A DNA stretch of 32,767 nucleotides from Parasulfuritortus sp. (GCA_031291185.1 JARLJM010000207.1:1-32767), one strand, 5' to 3'. Positions 21,286 to 32,343 are shown, counted from the first letter of the stretch. The notes: generated by a model from the sequence alone, not told the origin. A program made the numbers and translations.

Positions 21286-22167
21286 GTTCTTGGCCTGCAT
21301 CCTGCGTCGGAACGGATGACCAACCTTGTTACGGTCATCCGGCTTGCGAGGCACGGGTTTGGCCGTTTTTAGCTCCTCGCCCATGCCACACCATTTCATG
21401 ACCTCGGCCACCTGCTTGTTGTCGAGTTCGAGCAACATGCCGCGTTTCAGTTTGGGCGGCATGGCGATGGGGCCGAAGCGAACCCGGATCAAGCGGCTTA
21501 CCGTCAGGCCCAGTGCCTCGAACAAACGGCGGACTTCACGGTTGCGCCCTTCCTTGATGACCAGCTGATACCACTGGTTTGCCCCCTCCCCACCCGCCTG
21601 GAAGATACTTTCCACAAAGGCCGTGCCATCTTCCAGTTCCACACCAGAAGTCAATGTATCCATCTGTTCCTGGGTCAGTTCGCCCAACACGCGCACTGCG
21701 TATTCGCGTTCCACTTCATAGCGGGGATGGGACAAAAGGTTGGCCAGTTCTCCACTGGTCGTGAAAATCAGCAGGCCTTCGGTGTTGAAGTCCAGACGGC
21801 CAACCGAGATCCAGCGCTGGCCTTTCAGACGGGGTAGATTGGTGAATACCGTCGGTCGACCTTCGGGATCGTCGCGGGAAACGATTTCACCTTCCTGTTT
21901 GTGGTAGATGAGCACTTTGGGCAGCGCTTTTTCCCAGGCAAGACTGGTGATGCGGCCATTGATCTTGACCACGTCCTCGGGGGTCACGCGGTCGCCAACC
22001 TTGGCGGGCTTGCCGTTGATGCTGACCTCGCCGCGTTCGATCAACGCCTCCATGTCACGCCGGGAACCCAGCCCGGCGCCAGCCAGCATCTTGTGCAGTT
22101 TTTCGCTTTGCGATGGTGCTTCGGGATCGACCTTCAGCGGCCGTCCCATGAATGAATATCTCGGCAT
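21277..22167 (-). CDS. rluB: 23S rRNA pseudouridine(2605) synthase
   Basis: RsuA-family pseudouridine synthase of 296 aa. The N-terminal S4 RNA-binding domain spans about residues 22-70 (LHKMLAGAGLGSRRD). The catalytic Asp126 lies in GRLDFNTEGLL. EGRNREVRRLFEALG is the family's C-terminal signature, and the tail is basic. RluB modifies U2605 of 23S rRNA; RluB is preferred over RluE/RluF from the S4 domain and the scpB neighbourhood. The ATG has AGGA about 9 bases upstream. It follows scpB by 25 bases. Confidence 0.92.
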   Translation of the reverse strand: MPRYSFMGRPLKVDPEAPSQSEKLHKMLAGAGLGSRRDMEALIERGEVSINGKPAKVGDRVTPEDVVKINGRITSLAWEKALPKVLIYHKQEGEIVSRDDPEGRPTVFTNLPRLKGQRWISVGRLDFNTEGLLIFTTSGELANLLSHPRYEVEREYAVRVLGELTQEQMDTLTSGVELEDGTAFVESIFQAGGEGANQWYQLVIKEGRNREVRRLFEALGLTVSRLIRVRFGPIAMPPKLKRGMLLELDNKQVAEVMKWCGMGEELKTAKPVPRKPDDRNKVGHPFRRRMQAKNER

Positions 22168-22192
22168 GTTGTTTTTTTCCTATAGCTATCGC

Positions 22193-22756
22193 TTATTCGC
22201 TCTCGACCGGGAAATCGGCGAACAAGGTTTCCTTGGCCATCTCGGGCAAGGCGGGTAGTTCGGACAGTGCCCTCAGGTTGAGGTCGCTCAGAAACTGCTT
22301 GGTCGTAGCGAACAGGGCTGGTCGTCCAGGCACTTCCTTGTGTGCGACAACTTCGATCCAACCCCGGTCTTCGAGTGTCTTGATGATCTGGCTGTTTACG
22401 GTCACGCCACGAATTTCCTCGATATCGCCCCGGGTTACAGGTTGACGATAGGCGATGATCGACAGGGTTTCCAGTACGGCGCGCGAATATTTCGGCGGCT
22501 TCTCCGGATTCAGCCGGTCCAGATAGACCTGGAACTCGGGCCGGGTCTGGAACCGCCAGCCTTCCGCTACCAGACTCAGTTCGACGCCCCGATGCTGCCA
22601 CTCCTGACGCAGTTCCTCCAGCGCGATGCGCAGGAAATCGCTATGCAGCTCTTCCTCGAAGACGCGCTTGAGCTCGCCCAGCTTCAATGGCACGGTGGCG
22701 CTCAGCAGCACCGCTTCAAGCACCTTTTTGACATCTTCGAGATTATTGATCGACAT
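22193..22756 (-). CDS. scpB: Segregation and condensation protein B
   Basis: Kleisin-interacting winged-helix protein that, with ScpA and SMC, compacts and segregates the chromosome. The 187-aa protein shows the ScpB start ([12 protein letters not shown]), the [23 protein letters not shown] segment and [13 protein letters not shown]. The start overlaps the end of scpA by 14 bases. No smc gene is in the window. Confidence 0.95.
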   Translation of the reverse strand: MSINNLEDVKKVLEAVLLSATVPLKLGELKRVFEEELHSDFLRIALEELRQEWQHRGVELSLVAEGWRFQTRPEFQVYLDRLNPEKPPKYSRAVLETLSIIAYRQPVTRGDIEEIRGVTVNSQIIKTLEDRGWIEVVAHKEVPGRPALFATTKQFLSDLNLRALSELPALPEMAKETLFADFPVESE

Positions 22757-23555
22757 GGGTGAGACTGGCGTGTATCGGGGCGAAGGGCTCGGTCTGGGTC
22801 AGATCGATCAGCCGTTCGCGGGTCAGTTCCAACAGGGCGAGGAAGGTTACCACCAATTCGGGCCGACCGGCTTCGACCGGGAACAACTCGGTAAACAGGG
22901 CGCGACCACGCTCTTGCAGTGCTTTCAGTACGCGGCTCATGTGTTCGCGCACGGATAGTTCCTGGCGGCCGATCTTGTGGTGAGTATTCATCTTCGCCCG
23001 CTTGAGGATGTCGCCCCAGGCCGCCATCAGATCGTCGGTGCTGACCTGCGGCAGGCGCTTGACCGCCAACTGATCGAGAAGCACTGTGATCGTCTGGAAA
23101 TCGCGGCCCAGCAAGGGTACGGCGTCCAGATTTCGTGCCGCCAGCTTCATCTGTTCGTATTCCAGCAGCCGTCGCACCAGTTCGGCGCGGGGATCATGCT
23201 CCTCACCCTCTTCCAACTTTTCCGGCCGGGGCAGCAACATGCGGGACTTGATCTCGATCAGCATGGCAGCCATGACCAGATATTCGGCCGCCAGCTCCAG
23301 ACTGCGCTTGTGCATAAGCTCGACGTATTCGACGTACTGGCGGGTCAGGTCCGCCATCGGAATATCCAGCACGTTGATGTTGTTGCGCCGGATCAGCCAG
23401 AGCAGCAGGTCGAGCGGGCCTTCGAAGGCGTCCAGAATGACCTCCAGCGCATCCGGCGGGATGTAGAGGTCCGTAGGCAACTCGTTCCAGTCCTGGCCGA
23501 GCACACGGGCCAGCGGCGTAATGACCGGCAATTCCTGTTGTACAGCTTCACTCAT
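22743..23555 (-). CDS. scpA: Segregation and condensation protein A
   Basis: Kleisin subunit of the SMC-ScpAB complex. The 270-aa protein has the N-terminal signature [22 protein letters not shown] at about residues 49-70 and a C-terminal winged helix ([18 protein letters not shown]). The ATG overlaps the lon stop by 4 bases (ATGA), so it is translated from the lon transcript. Confidence 0.96.
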   Translation of the reverse strand: MSEAVQQELPVITPLARVLGQDWNELPTDLYIPPDALEVILDAFEGPLDLLLWLIRRNNINVLDIPMADLTRQYVEYVELMHKRSLELAAEYLVMAAMLIEIKSRMLLPRPEKLEEGEEHDPRAELVRRLLEYEQMKLAARNLDAVPLLGRDFQTITVLLDQLAVKRLPQVSTDDLMAAWGDILKRAKMNTHHKIGRQELSVREHMSRVLKALQERGRALFTELFPVEAGRPELVVTFLALLELTRERLIDLTQTEPFAPIHASLTHVDQ

Positions 23556-25957
23556 GGTTCAAACACGATCTTGGCGACGTCCTTGTAATGCTTGACGAAG
23601 TGTACGCTGAGACCGGCCTTGACGTAGTCCGGCAAGCGTTCGAAATCAGGTTTGTTGGTCGCCGGCAGGATCAGTTCAGACAGCCCGACCCGCTTGGCGG
23701 CGATGACCTTTTCCCGAATCCCGCCGACCGGCAGCACCTGGCCGGTCAGGGTCAGCTCGCCGGTCATGGCCATGGGCCGGACCGGTTTCTCGTTGCGGGC
23801 AAGGGAAAGTAACGCCGTGGCCATGGTGATGCCGGCCGACGGCCCGTCCTTGGGCGTGGCACCCTCCGGAACGTGCAGGTGAACAAAGGCGGCATCAAAA
23901 AACTTGGGGTCACCCTTGAACGGTTTCAGGTGGCTGGAGATATAGCTGTAGGCGATCTCGGCTGATTCGCGCATCACCTCGCCCAGCTTGCCGGTCAACT
24001 TGAAGCCCCGGTTCAGGGTGTGGACCTTGGTCGCCTCGATGGTCAGGGTTTCTCCGCCCAGCGCAGTCCAGGCCAGACCGGTGACCACACCGATGCCGTT
24101 TTGCGGCTTTTCCCGGATGTAGGCCGGCTGGTCGAGCAGGTTTTCCAGGTCGTCCGCCGTGGCGTGAACCTTCTCGCTTTCATGGCGAACGATCTGCACC
24201 GCCGCCTTGCGGATGACCTTGCCCAGATGCTGCTCCAGTTGCCGGACGCCAGCCTCCCGCGCATAGCCTTCGATGATGCGACGGATGGCACCGTCAGTGA
24301 TATTGACCTGACTTCGGGTCAAGCCGGCCTTCTTCAACTGCTTGGGCCACAGGTGATGCTTGGCGATGGCCAGCTTTTCCTCGGTCAGGTAGCCAGACAG
24401 GCGAATGACCTCCATCCGGTCGAGCAACGGCGCCGGGATGGTGTCCATCTGATTGGCGGTGCAGATGAACAGGGTCTTGGACAGGTCGAACCGGACATCC
24501 AGATAGTGGTCGAGAAATTCGGCGTTCTGCTCGGGGTCGAGCACTTCGAGCAAGGCCGAAGCGGGATCGCCCTGATAGGACGCGCCGATCTTGTCGACCT
24601 CGTCCAGCATGATGATGGGGTTTTCCGATTCGACTTCCTTGATCGCCTGGATGAATTTGCCGGGCATGGCGCCGATGTAGGTGCGGCGGTGCCCCTTGAT
24701 CTCGGCTTCGTCACGCATTCCGCCGACCGAGAAACGGTAGAACTTGCGACCCAGTGCAGTCGCCACCGAACGGCCGATCGATGTCTTGCCGACACCCGGA
24801 GGCCCGACCAGCAGCAGGATCGAACCAGACACCTCGCCCCGCATGGTGCCGACGGCCAGGAACTCGATGATGCGTTCCTTTACGTCATCCAGTCCGTCAT
24901 GGTCATGGTCGAGTATCTTGCGTGCCCGCTCCAGATTGAGCTTGTCCTTGGTGTGCTTGCCCCAGGGCAGGCTGGTCAGCCAGTCAAGATAGTTTCGGGT
25001 GACGGTGTACTCGGGCGAACCGTGCTCCAGTCCGGATAACTTGTCCATTTCCTCGCCGATTTTCTTGGCGGCGTGGACCGGCAGCTTAAGTTTCTTGATC
25101 CGGTCCTGATAAAGTTCCAGGTCGACGGTACGGTCATCCTTGGCAATGCCCAGTTCTTTCTGGATTGTCCGCAACTGCTCGCGCAGGAAGAATTCCCGCT
25201 GCTGCGTAGTCATCTTTTCCTCGACCTTTTCCTGAATATGGCTTTGCAGCTTGGCCACTTCCAGTTCCTTCTTGATCAGCACCAGCACCTTTTCCATGCG
25301 TCGGCGAAGATTTGCAGCCTCCAGTACTTCCTGGAGTTTCTCTTTAGGCGCTGTGGTCAGGCTGGCGGCAAGATCGGTAAGCAGAGCCGGCTCGTTGGGC
25401 GAAAACCGGTTGAGGAAGAACTTGATCTCTTCGGAGTACAACGGATTGAGTGGCAGCAATTCCTTGATGGTATTGATGATGGCGAGGGCATAGGCCTTGA
25501 CCTCTTCACCCTGATTCTGGCGGGGCGCGGGGAGGTATTCCACCCGTGCGTAATACGGCGGCTTGCCCGAGACCCACTCCACCACCTTGAAACGGGTAAT
25601 CCCTTCGGCAATGAACTGGATCTTGCCATCGGCATGCATGGGGTGATGCATATGGACCAGGGTGCCCACGCCATAAAAATCCTCCGCGGTGGCGTCATCC
25701 GACTTCTCGCCATGAACCAGCACCAAGCCCACCAGATGATGGTGGGATTCGCCGATCTGCCGTACTGTCTCCATCCATGGCCCCTGGTTCATAACCAGCG
25801 GCAGGGTCTGAGCCGGGAAGAATGGCTTCTCCGTCAACGGCAGTATGTGGATGGTGGTTGGCAGTGTTTGCGCCGGCAGGCCTATCATAGGCTGTTCTGT
25901 TGCGTCCTCGACGGTTTCAACGATCTCGCCTTCGATGGGATTCTGGTTTTCGGTCAT
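23552..25957 (-). CDS. lon: ATP-dependent Lon-type protease
   Basis: Cytoplasmic AAA+ serine protease of 801 aa. In order it has an N-terminal substrate domain from about residue 35, Walker A GPPGVGKT at 385-392, Walker [10 protein letters not shown] at 448-456, and the protease domain with catalytic Ser707 (KDGPSAGI) and Lys750. A 30-residue acidic extension precedes the domain. Its place in a lon-scpA-scpB-rluB string and its N-terminal style resemble second Lon paralogues such as AsrA of Pseudomonas rather than the clpX-linked housekeeping Lon. That distinction is inference. It lies 51 bases downstream of the phosphatase gene. Confidence 0.95.
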   Translation of the reverse strand: MTENQNPIEGEIVETVEDATEQPMIGLPAQTLPTTIHILPLTEKPFFPAQTLPLVMNQGPWMETVRQIGESHHHLVGLVLVHGEKSDDATAEDFYGVGTLVHMHHPMHADGKIQFIAEGITRFKVVEWVSGKPPYYARVEYLPAPRQNQGEEVKAYALAIINTIKELLPLNPLYSEEIKFFLNRFSPNEPALLTDLAASLTTAPKEKLQEVLEAANLRRRMEKVLVLIKKELEVAKLQSHIQEKVEEKMTTQQREFFLREQLRTIQKELGIAKDDRTVDLELYQDRIKKLKLPVHAAKKIGEEMDKLSGLEHGSPEYTVTRNYLDWLTSLPWGKHTKDKLNLERARKILDHDHDGLDDVKERIIEFLAVGTMRGEVSGSILLLVGPPGVGKTSIGRSVATALGRKFYRFSVGGMRDEAEIKGHRRTYIGAMPGKFIQAIKEVESENPIIMLDEVDKIGASYQGDPASALLEVLDPEQNAEFLDHYLDVRFDLSKTLFICTANQMDTIPAPLLDRMEVIRLSGYLTEEKLAIAKHHLWPKQLKKAGLTRSQVNITDGAIRRIIEGYAREAGVRQLEQHLGKVIRKAAVQIVRHESEKVHATADDLENLLDQPAYIREKPQNGIGVVTGLAWTALGGETLTIEATKVHTLNRGFKLTGKLGEVMRESAEIAYSYISSHLKPFKGDPKFFDAAFVHLHVPEGATPKDGPSAGITMATALLSLARNEKPVRPMAMTGELTLTGQVLPVGGIREKVIAAKRVGLSELILPATNKPDFERLPDYVKAGLSVHFVKHYKDVAKIVFEP

Positions 25958-26008
25958 GGCTTGGCTCGTGTTGGCTGTCCACTGGTTCTATGGCCAATGC
26001 TGCTCTTT

Positions 26009-26488
26009 TCAAGACCGGTTGCGGCGAATCTCCTCCAGCAGACCGATCGCGGCATCCTCCACCATATCGAGCACTTGGTCGAAACCACGTGGGCCACCGT
26101 AATAAGGATCCGGAACCTCCTGGCCCGTATATCTATCGCTAAACGACAGGAACAAGGCCAGTTTGTTTCGGTATGCATCCGGACAGCGGTAGCTCAGGTT
26201 GTTCAGGTTCTCCTGATCCATGGCCAGGATGTAATCAAACTGCTCGAAATCCTGGTCGCTCACCTGACGTCCGACCAGCCTGGAGAGATCATAGCCACGG
26301 CCGGACGCCGCCTTCTGCGCGCGCGCATCGGGCGATGATCCGACGTGATAGGCATGGGTGCCGGAGGAGTCGATCTGTATGGTCTCGGTCAACCCCGCCT
26401 CGGCCACTTTTTTGCGGAAGACGCCCTCGGCGGTCGGAGATCGGCAGATGTTGCCCATGCAGACAAACAAAACGGATGTTTTTTTCAT
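26009..26488 (-). CDS. Low-molecular-weight protein tyrosine phosphatase
   Basis: Protein of 159 aa with the catalytic P-loop CMGNICRS (Cys10, Arg16, the CX5R signature) at the N-terminus and the general-acid Asp127 in DPYYGG near the C-terminus. Bacterial members dephosphorylate tyrosine kinases of exopolysaccharide export or other phosphotyrosine proteins. No kinase or capsule genes lie nearby, so the target is unknown. It precedes lon in the same direction. Confidence 0.93.
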   Translation of the reverse strand: MKKTSVLFVCMGNICRSPTAEGVFRKKVAEAGLTETIQIDSSGTHAYHVGSSPDARAQKAASGRGYDLSRLVGRQVSDQDFEQFDYILAMDQENLNNLSYRCPDAYRNKLALFLSFSDRYTGQEVPDPYYGGPRGFDQVLDMVEDAAIGLLEEIRRNRS

Positions 26489-26527
26489 GGCTTCAATCGC
26501 TTATTCAAAGATTGTCGCCATTATAAA

Positions 26528-26546
26528 GGAGGGTGAAGTGCCCTCC
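26528..26546 (-). terminator. Terminator-like hairpin upstream of the phosphatase gene
   Basis: GGAGGG (26528-26533) pairs with CCCTCC (26541-26546) around a 7-base loop. On the minus strand it is followed by TTTATAAT. It would end transcription from the repeat-protein gene; the TATAAT at 26525-26520 could in turn be a -10 for the phosphatase gene, though no -35 is visible. Confidence 0.45.
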
Positions 26547-26579
26547 TCCGTTCGAGTGCAGCCAGTCAGGAAAAGTGAT

Positions 26580-26610
26580 CCATGAAGGGCCGATCGCGCC
26601 CCCTTCATGG
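26580..26610 (-). terminator. Hairpin just after the three-repeat protein gene
   Basis: A perfect 10-bp stem, CCATGAAGGG (26580-26589) with 26601-26610, and an 11-base loop, 8 bases after the gene's stop. A moderately T-rich stretch (CACTTTTCC) follows on the minus strand. Together with the next hairpin it should isolate this gene from the phosphatase and lon. Confidence 0.55.
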
Positions 26611-26618
26611 AAGGGCGA

Positions 26619-27191
26619 CTAGGCCGTTGTTGAACCGGTCGTGCCGGTGCTAGTGGTCGCGCTAGTGGTGCTGGTCGAGACCGCCGACTGATCGGCCGTG
26701 TGAGGGTGATGGTGACCAAAGCTGGCGCGGGAGTTCTGCAAGTTCTGTTCCAGTTGCGCCAGCAATTTCTGGGCGGAGGTGGTATCGCCGGATTTCAGCG
26801 CCTCATTGATAGACTGGACGTCGTTCCGCAACGCCGACGTGCTGGCAATGACCTGCTGATGGCGGGCCTGTTGCGCGGCAAGGGCATCCTGTCCCAATTG
26901 AGTAAAGGCCTGCTGGGCGGAGGTCAGGCTGCCGGATTGCAGAGCCTGGCCGAGCGAGGTCCAGTCGGATTTCACGGTGGTCAGCGGATCGGATTGCGTC
27001 GCGCTGGCCTGCGTATTCGACGCCGATGGCTGTAATTGCTGAATGGCGGCATAGGCCTGTTGCGCGCCGGAAATGTCGTTGTTGGTCATGGCCTGAAACA
27101 GGGCATTGAAATCCTGCTGGGCCTTGTACAGGGTTGATGACTTTGTGCCTTGGCTTACCGAGGGATCAAGACCAATCTTGGAAATGCTCAT
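26619..27191 (-). CDS. Unknown protein with three helical SAQQAF-type repeats
   Basis: I do not recognise a named family. The 190-aa protein has three repeats of about 27 residues (27-53, 76-102, 125-151) with the pattern (F/W/V)xx(L/I)xxA(L/M)xSGDxxSAQ(Q/K)A. Each looks like a pair of short helices. A His-rich patch (GHHHPH, 159-164) and a Ser/Thr-rich low-complexity tail follow. No signal peptide or Cys is present; the N-terminus (MSISKIGLDPS) resembles those of some flagellum-type exported proteins, which is only a hint. The start ATG at 27191 has GGAG 6 bases upstream; an ATG 12 bases earlier is less likely. A near-consensus sigma-54 promoter lies about 150 nt upstream. Confidence 0.75.
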   Translation of the reverse strand: MSISKIGLDPSVSQGTKSSTLYKAQQDFNALFQAMTNNDISGAQQAYAAIQQLQPSASNTQASATQSDPLTTVKSDWTSLGQALQSGSLTSAQQAFTQLGQDALAAQQARHQQVIASTSALRNDVQSINEALKSGDTTSAQKLLAQLEQNLQNSRASFGHHHPHTADQSAVSTSTTSATTSTGTTGSTTA

Positions 27192-27352
27192 TATTCGCTC
27201 CAATCCAGAAAACGCTATCCATCAAGCCGAGCGGCACGGCAAATATTGCCGTTGCCCTTGTGTTCCCGGGTTGCGTGGCGGCAAGAAAGTCCGTTTAACT
27301 CACGCGCCAGACCGGTAATCCAGGAAACTCGGCCATTTCTGGTTGGATACTT

Positions 27353-27368
27353 TGCAATAAGCGTGCCT
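27353..27368 (-). promoter_or_regulatory. Strong candidate sigma-54 promoter of the three-repeat protein gene
   Basis: Read on the minus strand, AGGCACG, four bases, then TTGCA matches the TGGCACG-N4-TTGCW consensus at every fixed position except the first. GG lies at 27367-27366 and GC at 27355-27354, the exact spacing. It begins 12 bases after the uvrB stop. The predicted transcript would start near 27343, leaving a leader of about 150 nt before the ATG at 27191. Confidence 0.65.
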
Positions 27369-27391
27369 GATCCGGTCGATCAGACCGGATC
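27369..27391. repeat. Inverted repeat spanning the uvrB stop and abutting the sigma-54 site
   Basis: GATCCGGTC (27369-27377) and GACCGGATC (27383-27391) are perfect 9-base arms with a 5-base spacer. It includes the last uvrB codons and ends exactly where the -24 element begins. No T-run follows, so terminator activity is doubtful. It could be a regulator site. Confidence 0.45.
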
Positions 27392-29413
27392 GCTTTCGTT
27401 GACGCCAAACAGCAGCTTCTTGAGGTTGTGAATTTCATCCCTCAGTTCGGCGGCGCGTTCGAATTCGAGGTTTTTGGCGGCGGCCATCATCTCTTTCTCG
27501 ATGCGCTTGATTTCCTTGGTCAGGGTCTTGTCATCAAGCGAGGCGTAGTGAGCGTGTTCCTGGGCGACCTTGAGCGCTTGCTGCTGCTCTTCCATGTTGT
27601 AGACACCGTCGATGATGTCCTTGATCCGCTTCTGCACACCCTTTGGCACGATGCCATGCTCTTTGTTGTGCGCCAGTTGCTTGGTGCGTCGCCGGTCGGT
27701 TTCGTCGATTGCCCGGCGCATTGAGTTGGTGATCTTGTCGGCGTAGAGGATTGCCGTGCCGTTCAAATGGCGGGCGGCGCGACCGATGGTCTGGATCAGC
27801 GAACGCTCGGAGCGGAGGAAGCCCTCCTTGTCGGCATCGAGGATTGCAACCAGCGAAACCTCTGGAATATCAAGACCTTCTCGCAACAAGTTAATGCCAA
27901 CTAGCACATCAAAAACACCCAGCCGCAGGTCGCGCAGAATCTCCACCCGCTCCACGGTGTCAATGTCGGAGTGCAGATAGCGAACCTTGATGCCGTGCTC
28001 GTCGTAGTAATCGGTAAGCTGTTCCGACATGCGCTTGGTCAGCGTGGTGACCATCACCCGCTCGCCCTTGGCCGTGCGCAGGCTGATCTCGCTCATCAGG
28101 TCGTCGACCTGGGTGCCGACCGGCCGGATGATGATGGTCGGGTCGACCAGGCCGGTCGGGCGGACCAGTTGCTCGACCACCTGTTCCTGATGGTCATGCT
28201 CATACGGCCCTGGCGTGGCCGAGACGAACACCGTCTGGCGCATCATCTTTTCAAATTCGTCGAAGCGCAGCGGCCGGTTGTCCAGTGCAGAGGGCAGGCG
28301 GAAGCCGTAATCGACCAGGTTTTCCTTGCGCGCTCGGTCGCCCTTGTACATGCCGCCGATCTGGGGCACGGTGACATGCGACTCGTCGAGGAACATCAAG
28401 GTGTCTTCAGGCAGGTAGTCGATCAGGGTCGGCGGCGGGTCGCCCGCCTTGCGCCCGGAAAAATGCCGGGAATAGTTCTCGATGCCCTTGCAGAAACCCA
28501 GCTGCTCCATCATTTCCAGGTCGAACCGGGTGCGCTGCTCGATACGCTGGGCCTCGACCAGCTTCTGGTTGCCGTAGAAGAAATCCAGCCGCTCGCGCAG
28601 CTCCGCCTTGATCTGCTCGACGGCTCTCAAGGTTGTCGCCCTGGGCGTAACGTAATGACTGGACGGGAATACGGTGAACCGGCCGACCCTGGACTGGACC
28701 TGGCCTGTGAGCGGATCAAACAGGGTAATGGACTCCACTTCATCGTCGAACATCGACAGGCGCACCGCCAGATCGGCATGTTCGGCCGGGAAGATGTCGA
28801 TAACGTCGCCCTTGACCCGGAACACGCCACGCTTGAATTCCATCTCGTTGCGGTCGTACTGCATCTCGGTCAGCCGCTTGATGATGGCGCGCTGCTCGTA
28901 ACGCTCGCCCTGCTTCAGGTGCAGGATCATGTCGTGATAATCGGAGGGGTCGCCGATACCGTAGATGGCCGACACCGTGGCCACAATCACGCAATCCCTG
29001 CGCTCCAGGATGGCCTTGGTCGCCGACAGCCGCATCTGCTCGATGTGCTCGTTGATGCTGGAGTCTTTCTCGATAAACAGGTCGCGCGCCGGGACGTAAG
29101 CCTCGGGCTGGTAATAGTCGTAATAGGAAACGAAGTACTCGACCGAGTTTTCCGGGAAGAACTCGCGAAACTCCGAGTAGAGCTGCGCCGCCAGGGTCTT
29201 GTTGGGCGCCATCACGAAGGCCGGCCGGCCGGTCCGGGCAATGACGTTGGCCATGGTGAAGGTCTTACCCGAGCCGGTTACGCCCAGCAGAGTCTGACAT
29301 TTCATGTTTTTGCCAACGCCCTCGACCAGCTTGGCGATGGCCTCAGGCTGATCGCCAGAGGGCTCAAACGGCTGGTGCAGAAGGTAGGGGCTATTGGGGA
29401 ATGTGACGGCCAT
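27380..29413 (-). CDS. uvrB: UvrABC excision nuclease subunit B
   Basis: Damage-verifying DNA helicase-like subunit of nucleotide excision repair. The 677-aa protein has Walker A GVTGSGKT at residues 44-51, the beta-hairpin region rich in Tyr ([10 protein letters not shown], 97-106), helicase motifs ([13 protein letters not shown]), and a C-terminal UVR domain ([13 protein letters not shown]) that contacts UvrC. I see no LexA-like site or clear Shine-Dalgarno upstream. It diverges from the aminotransferase gene. Confidence 0.98.
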   Translation of the reverse strand: MAVTFPNSPYLLHQPFEPSGDQPEAIAKLVEGVGKNMKCQTLLGVTGSGKTFTMANVIARTGRPAFVMAPNKTLAAQLYSEFREFFPENSVEYFVSYYDYYQPEAYVPARDLFIEKDSSINEHIEQMRLSATKAILERRDCVIVATVSAIYGIGDPSDYHDMILHLKQGERYEQRAIIKRLTEMQYDRNEMEFKRGVFRVKGDVIDIFPAEHADLAVRLSMFDDEVESITLFDPLTGQVQSRVGRFTVFPSSHYVTPRATTLRAVEQIKAELRERLDFFYGNQKLVEAQRIEQRTRFDLEMMEQLGFCKGIENYSRHFSGRKAGDPPPTLIDYLPEDTLMFLDESHVTVPQIGGMYKGDRARKENLVDYGFRLPSALDNRPLRFDEFEKMMRQTVFVSATPGPYEHDHQEQVVEQLVRPTGLVDPTIIIRPVGTQVDDLMSEISLRTAKGERVMVTTLTKRMSEQLTDYYDEHGIKVRYLHSDIDTVERVEILRDLRLGVFDVLVGINLLREGLDIPEVSLVAILDADKEGFLRSERSLIQTIGRAARHLNGTAILYADKITNSMRRAIDETDRRRTKQLAHNKEHGIVPKGVQKRIKDIIDGVYNMEEQQQALKVAQEHAHYASLDDKTLTKEIKRIEKEMMAAAKNLEFERAAELRDEIHNLKKLLFGVNESDPV

Positions 29414-29450
29414 AGGTAAAATCGCGAGTATCGTCTGATATTAACATTTC

Positions 29451-29470
29451 GCGTCCAGCCGGCTGGACGC
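29451..29470. repeat. Perfect 20-bp palindrome between uvrB and the aminotransferase gene
   Basis: GCGTCCAGCC (29451-29460) is followed directly by its exact reverse complement (29461-29470) with no spacer. It ends 21 bases before the TTG start of the aminotransferase and 38 bases upstream of uvrB. It suits a dimeric regulator. The half-site GTCCAGC also forms the hairpin at 3766-3793. Confidence 0.5.
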
Positions 29471-29491
29471 CATTACGCTCAAGGCAAGCAA

Positions 29492-30682
29492 TTGGAACTC
29501 TCGCAACGCGTCCGCAACATCAAGCCCTCCCCTACCCTCGCCATCAGTGCCCGCGCTGCGCAGCTCAAGGCCGAAGGCAAGGACATCGTCAACCTGGGCG
29601 TCGGTGAACCCGACTTCGATACCCCGCAACATATCAAGGACGCGGCTGTCGCGGCGATCGCCAAGGGCTTCACCAAATACACCGCGGTGGGCGGCACGCC
29701 CAGCCTGAAAAAGGCCGTGGCCGACAAGTTCAAGCGCGAAAACGGCCTCGACTACGTGGCCAACCAGATACTGGTCTCCTGCGGCGGCAAGCAGAGCTTC
29801 TACAACCTGTGTCAGGCCTTCATCGGACCCGGCGACGAGGTCATCATCCCGGCGCCATATTGGGTGTCTTACCCGGACATCGTCATCCTGGCCGATGGCA
29901 AGCCAGTCATCGTCGAAGCCGGCATCGCCCAGGGCTTCAAGATCACTCCTTCGCAACTGGAAGCGGCCATTACTCCACGCACCAGGATATTAGTCATCAA
30001 CAGCCCGTCCAACCCGACCGGTGCCGTCTATACCCTGGCCGAACTGGCTGCGCTGGGCGAGGTGCTGCGCAAGCATCCGCAAGTGCTGATCGCCTCCGAC
30101 GACATGTACGAGCATATCCGCCTGAACGACCAACCCTTCGCCAACATCCTCAACGCCTGCCCGGACCTGTACGACCGAACCATGGTGCTGAACGGCGTTT
30201 CCAAGGCCTACGCGATGACCGGATGGCGGATTGGCTACGCGGCCGGTCCGAAGGAGATCATCGGCGCGATGGACAACATCCAGTCGCAAAGCACCTCAAA
30301 TCCGACCTCGATCTCCCAGGTCGCGGCCGAGGCGGCACTAAACGGTGACCAGGCCTGCATCCAGCCCATGCTCACCGCCTTCAAGGAGCGTCACCGCTTC
30401 GTGGTCGACGGCCTCAACGCCATCCCCGGCCTGAAATGCGTCGACAGCGGCGGTGCCTTCTACGCCTTCCCGGATGCCAGCGCAGCGATCGCCCGACTGC
30501 ATGCCGCCGGCACGATTGCCGAGAAGAACGACCTGGCCCTGACGGGCTATCTGCTCGACCACGGCGTGGCCGTCGTTCCCGGCTCGGCCTTTGGCTCGGA
30601 AGGCTGCATCCGCCTGTCGTTCGCCACTTCAATGGAAAATCTCAAACAAGCGGTTGAGCGTATCGCTCAAGCCCTAGCTTGA
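29492..30682 (+). CDS. Pyridoxal-phosphate aspartate aminotransferase (class I)
   Basis: Transfers the amino group between aspartate (or related acids) and 2-oxoglutarate. The 396-aa protein has the fold-type I residues: Asn174 in SNPTG, Asp203 and Tyr206, the PLP-binding Lys238 in SKAYAMTGWR, and Arg at the C-terminus (GCIRLSF). It belongs to the Igamma-like bacterial group, often annotated aspC or aatA; some members also act on prephenate. The start appears to be TTG with AAGG 7 bases upstream; no in-frame ATG precedes it. Confidence 0.93.
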   Translation: MELSQRVRNIKPSPTLAISARAAQLKAEGKDIVNLGVGEPDFDTPQHIKDAAVAAIAKGFTKYTAVGGTPSLKKAVADKFKRENGLDYVANQILVSCGGKQSFYNLCQAFIGPGDEVIIPAPYWVSYPDIVILADGKPVIVEAGIAQGFKITPSQLEAAITPRTRILVINSPSNPTGAVYTLAELAALGEVLRKHPQVLIASDDMYEHIRLNDQPFANILNACPDLYDRTMVLNGVSKAYAMTGWRIGYAAGPKEIIGAMDNIQSQSTSNPTSISQVAAEAALNGDQACIQPMLTAFKERHRFVVDGLNAIPGLKCVDSGGAFYAFPDASAAIARLHAAGTIAEKNDLALTGYLLDHGVAVVPGSAFGSEGCIRLSFATSMENLKQAVERIAQALA

Positions 30683-30784
30683 GCACTCTATGAAGGCTAA
30701 GCTCGCGCCGCAAGGTTAAGGCCACATAGTAGCCAGCCGGAACCCAAAAACCTGAAGGCCGCTGTACTGAGGTAAACCGTCATG

Positions 30785-30813
30785 CCCGCGCAGGCCGGCT
30801 GGTTTAGCGCGGG
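30785..30813. repeat. Inverted repeat, possible remnant of a dispersed repeat
   Basis: CCCGCGC (30785-30791) pairs with GCGCGGG (30807-30813) around a 15-base loop. The preceding CCGTCATGCCCGCGCAGGC resembles the intergenic repeat GTCATTCCCGCG...GCGGG seen in many proteobacteria, but the right half has diverged. Only one copy is visible. Apart from this, the 30683-30900 spacer shows a TACAAT at 30839-30844 that may be a weak -10 for dbpA. Confidence 0.3.
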
Positions 30814-30900
30814 TAACGGGGAATGCCTCGCTCTCCTGTACAATCCGGCATGACCCAGCGCCAGACCGACTCCTCCAATACTTCGCCTGCGGACCCCGAT

Positions 30901-32343
<1,443 letters not shown>

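Noticed and set aside
25073..26338. Long open frame antisense to lon and the phosphatase gene (421 codons)
   Set aside because: Shadow frame spanning two real genes; no family features.
27240..27260. Small inverted repeat (CGGCAA/TTGCCG) in the leader of the three-repeat gene, considered as a riboswitch
   Set aside because: Only a 6-bp hairpin; I see no aptamer-like arrangement or known riboswitch motif.
27971..29419. Long open frame antisense to uvrB (482 codons)
   Set aside because: uvrB is unmistakable on the minus strand; the frame has no ribosome-binding site or domain.
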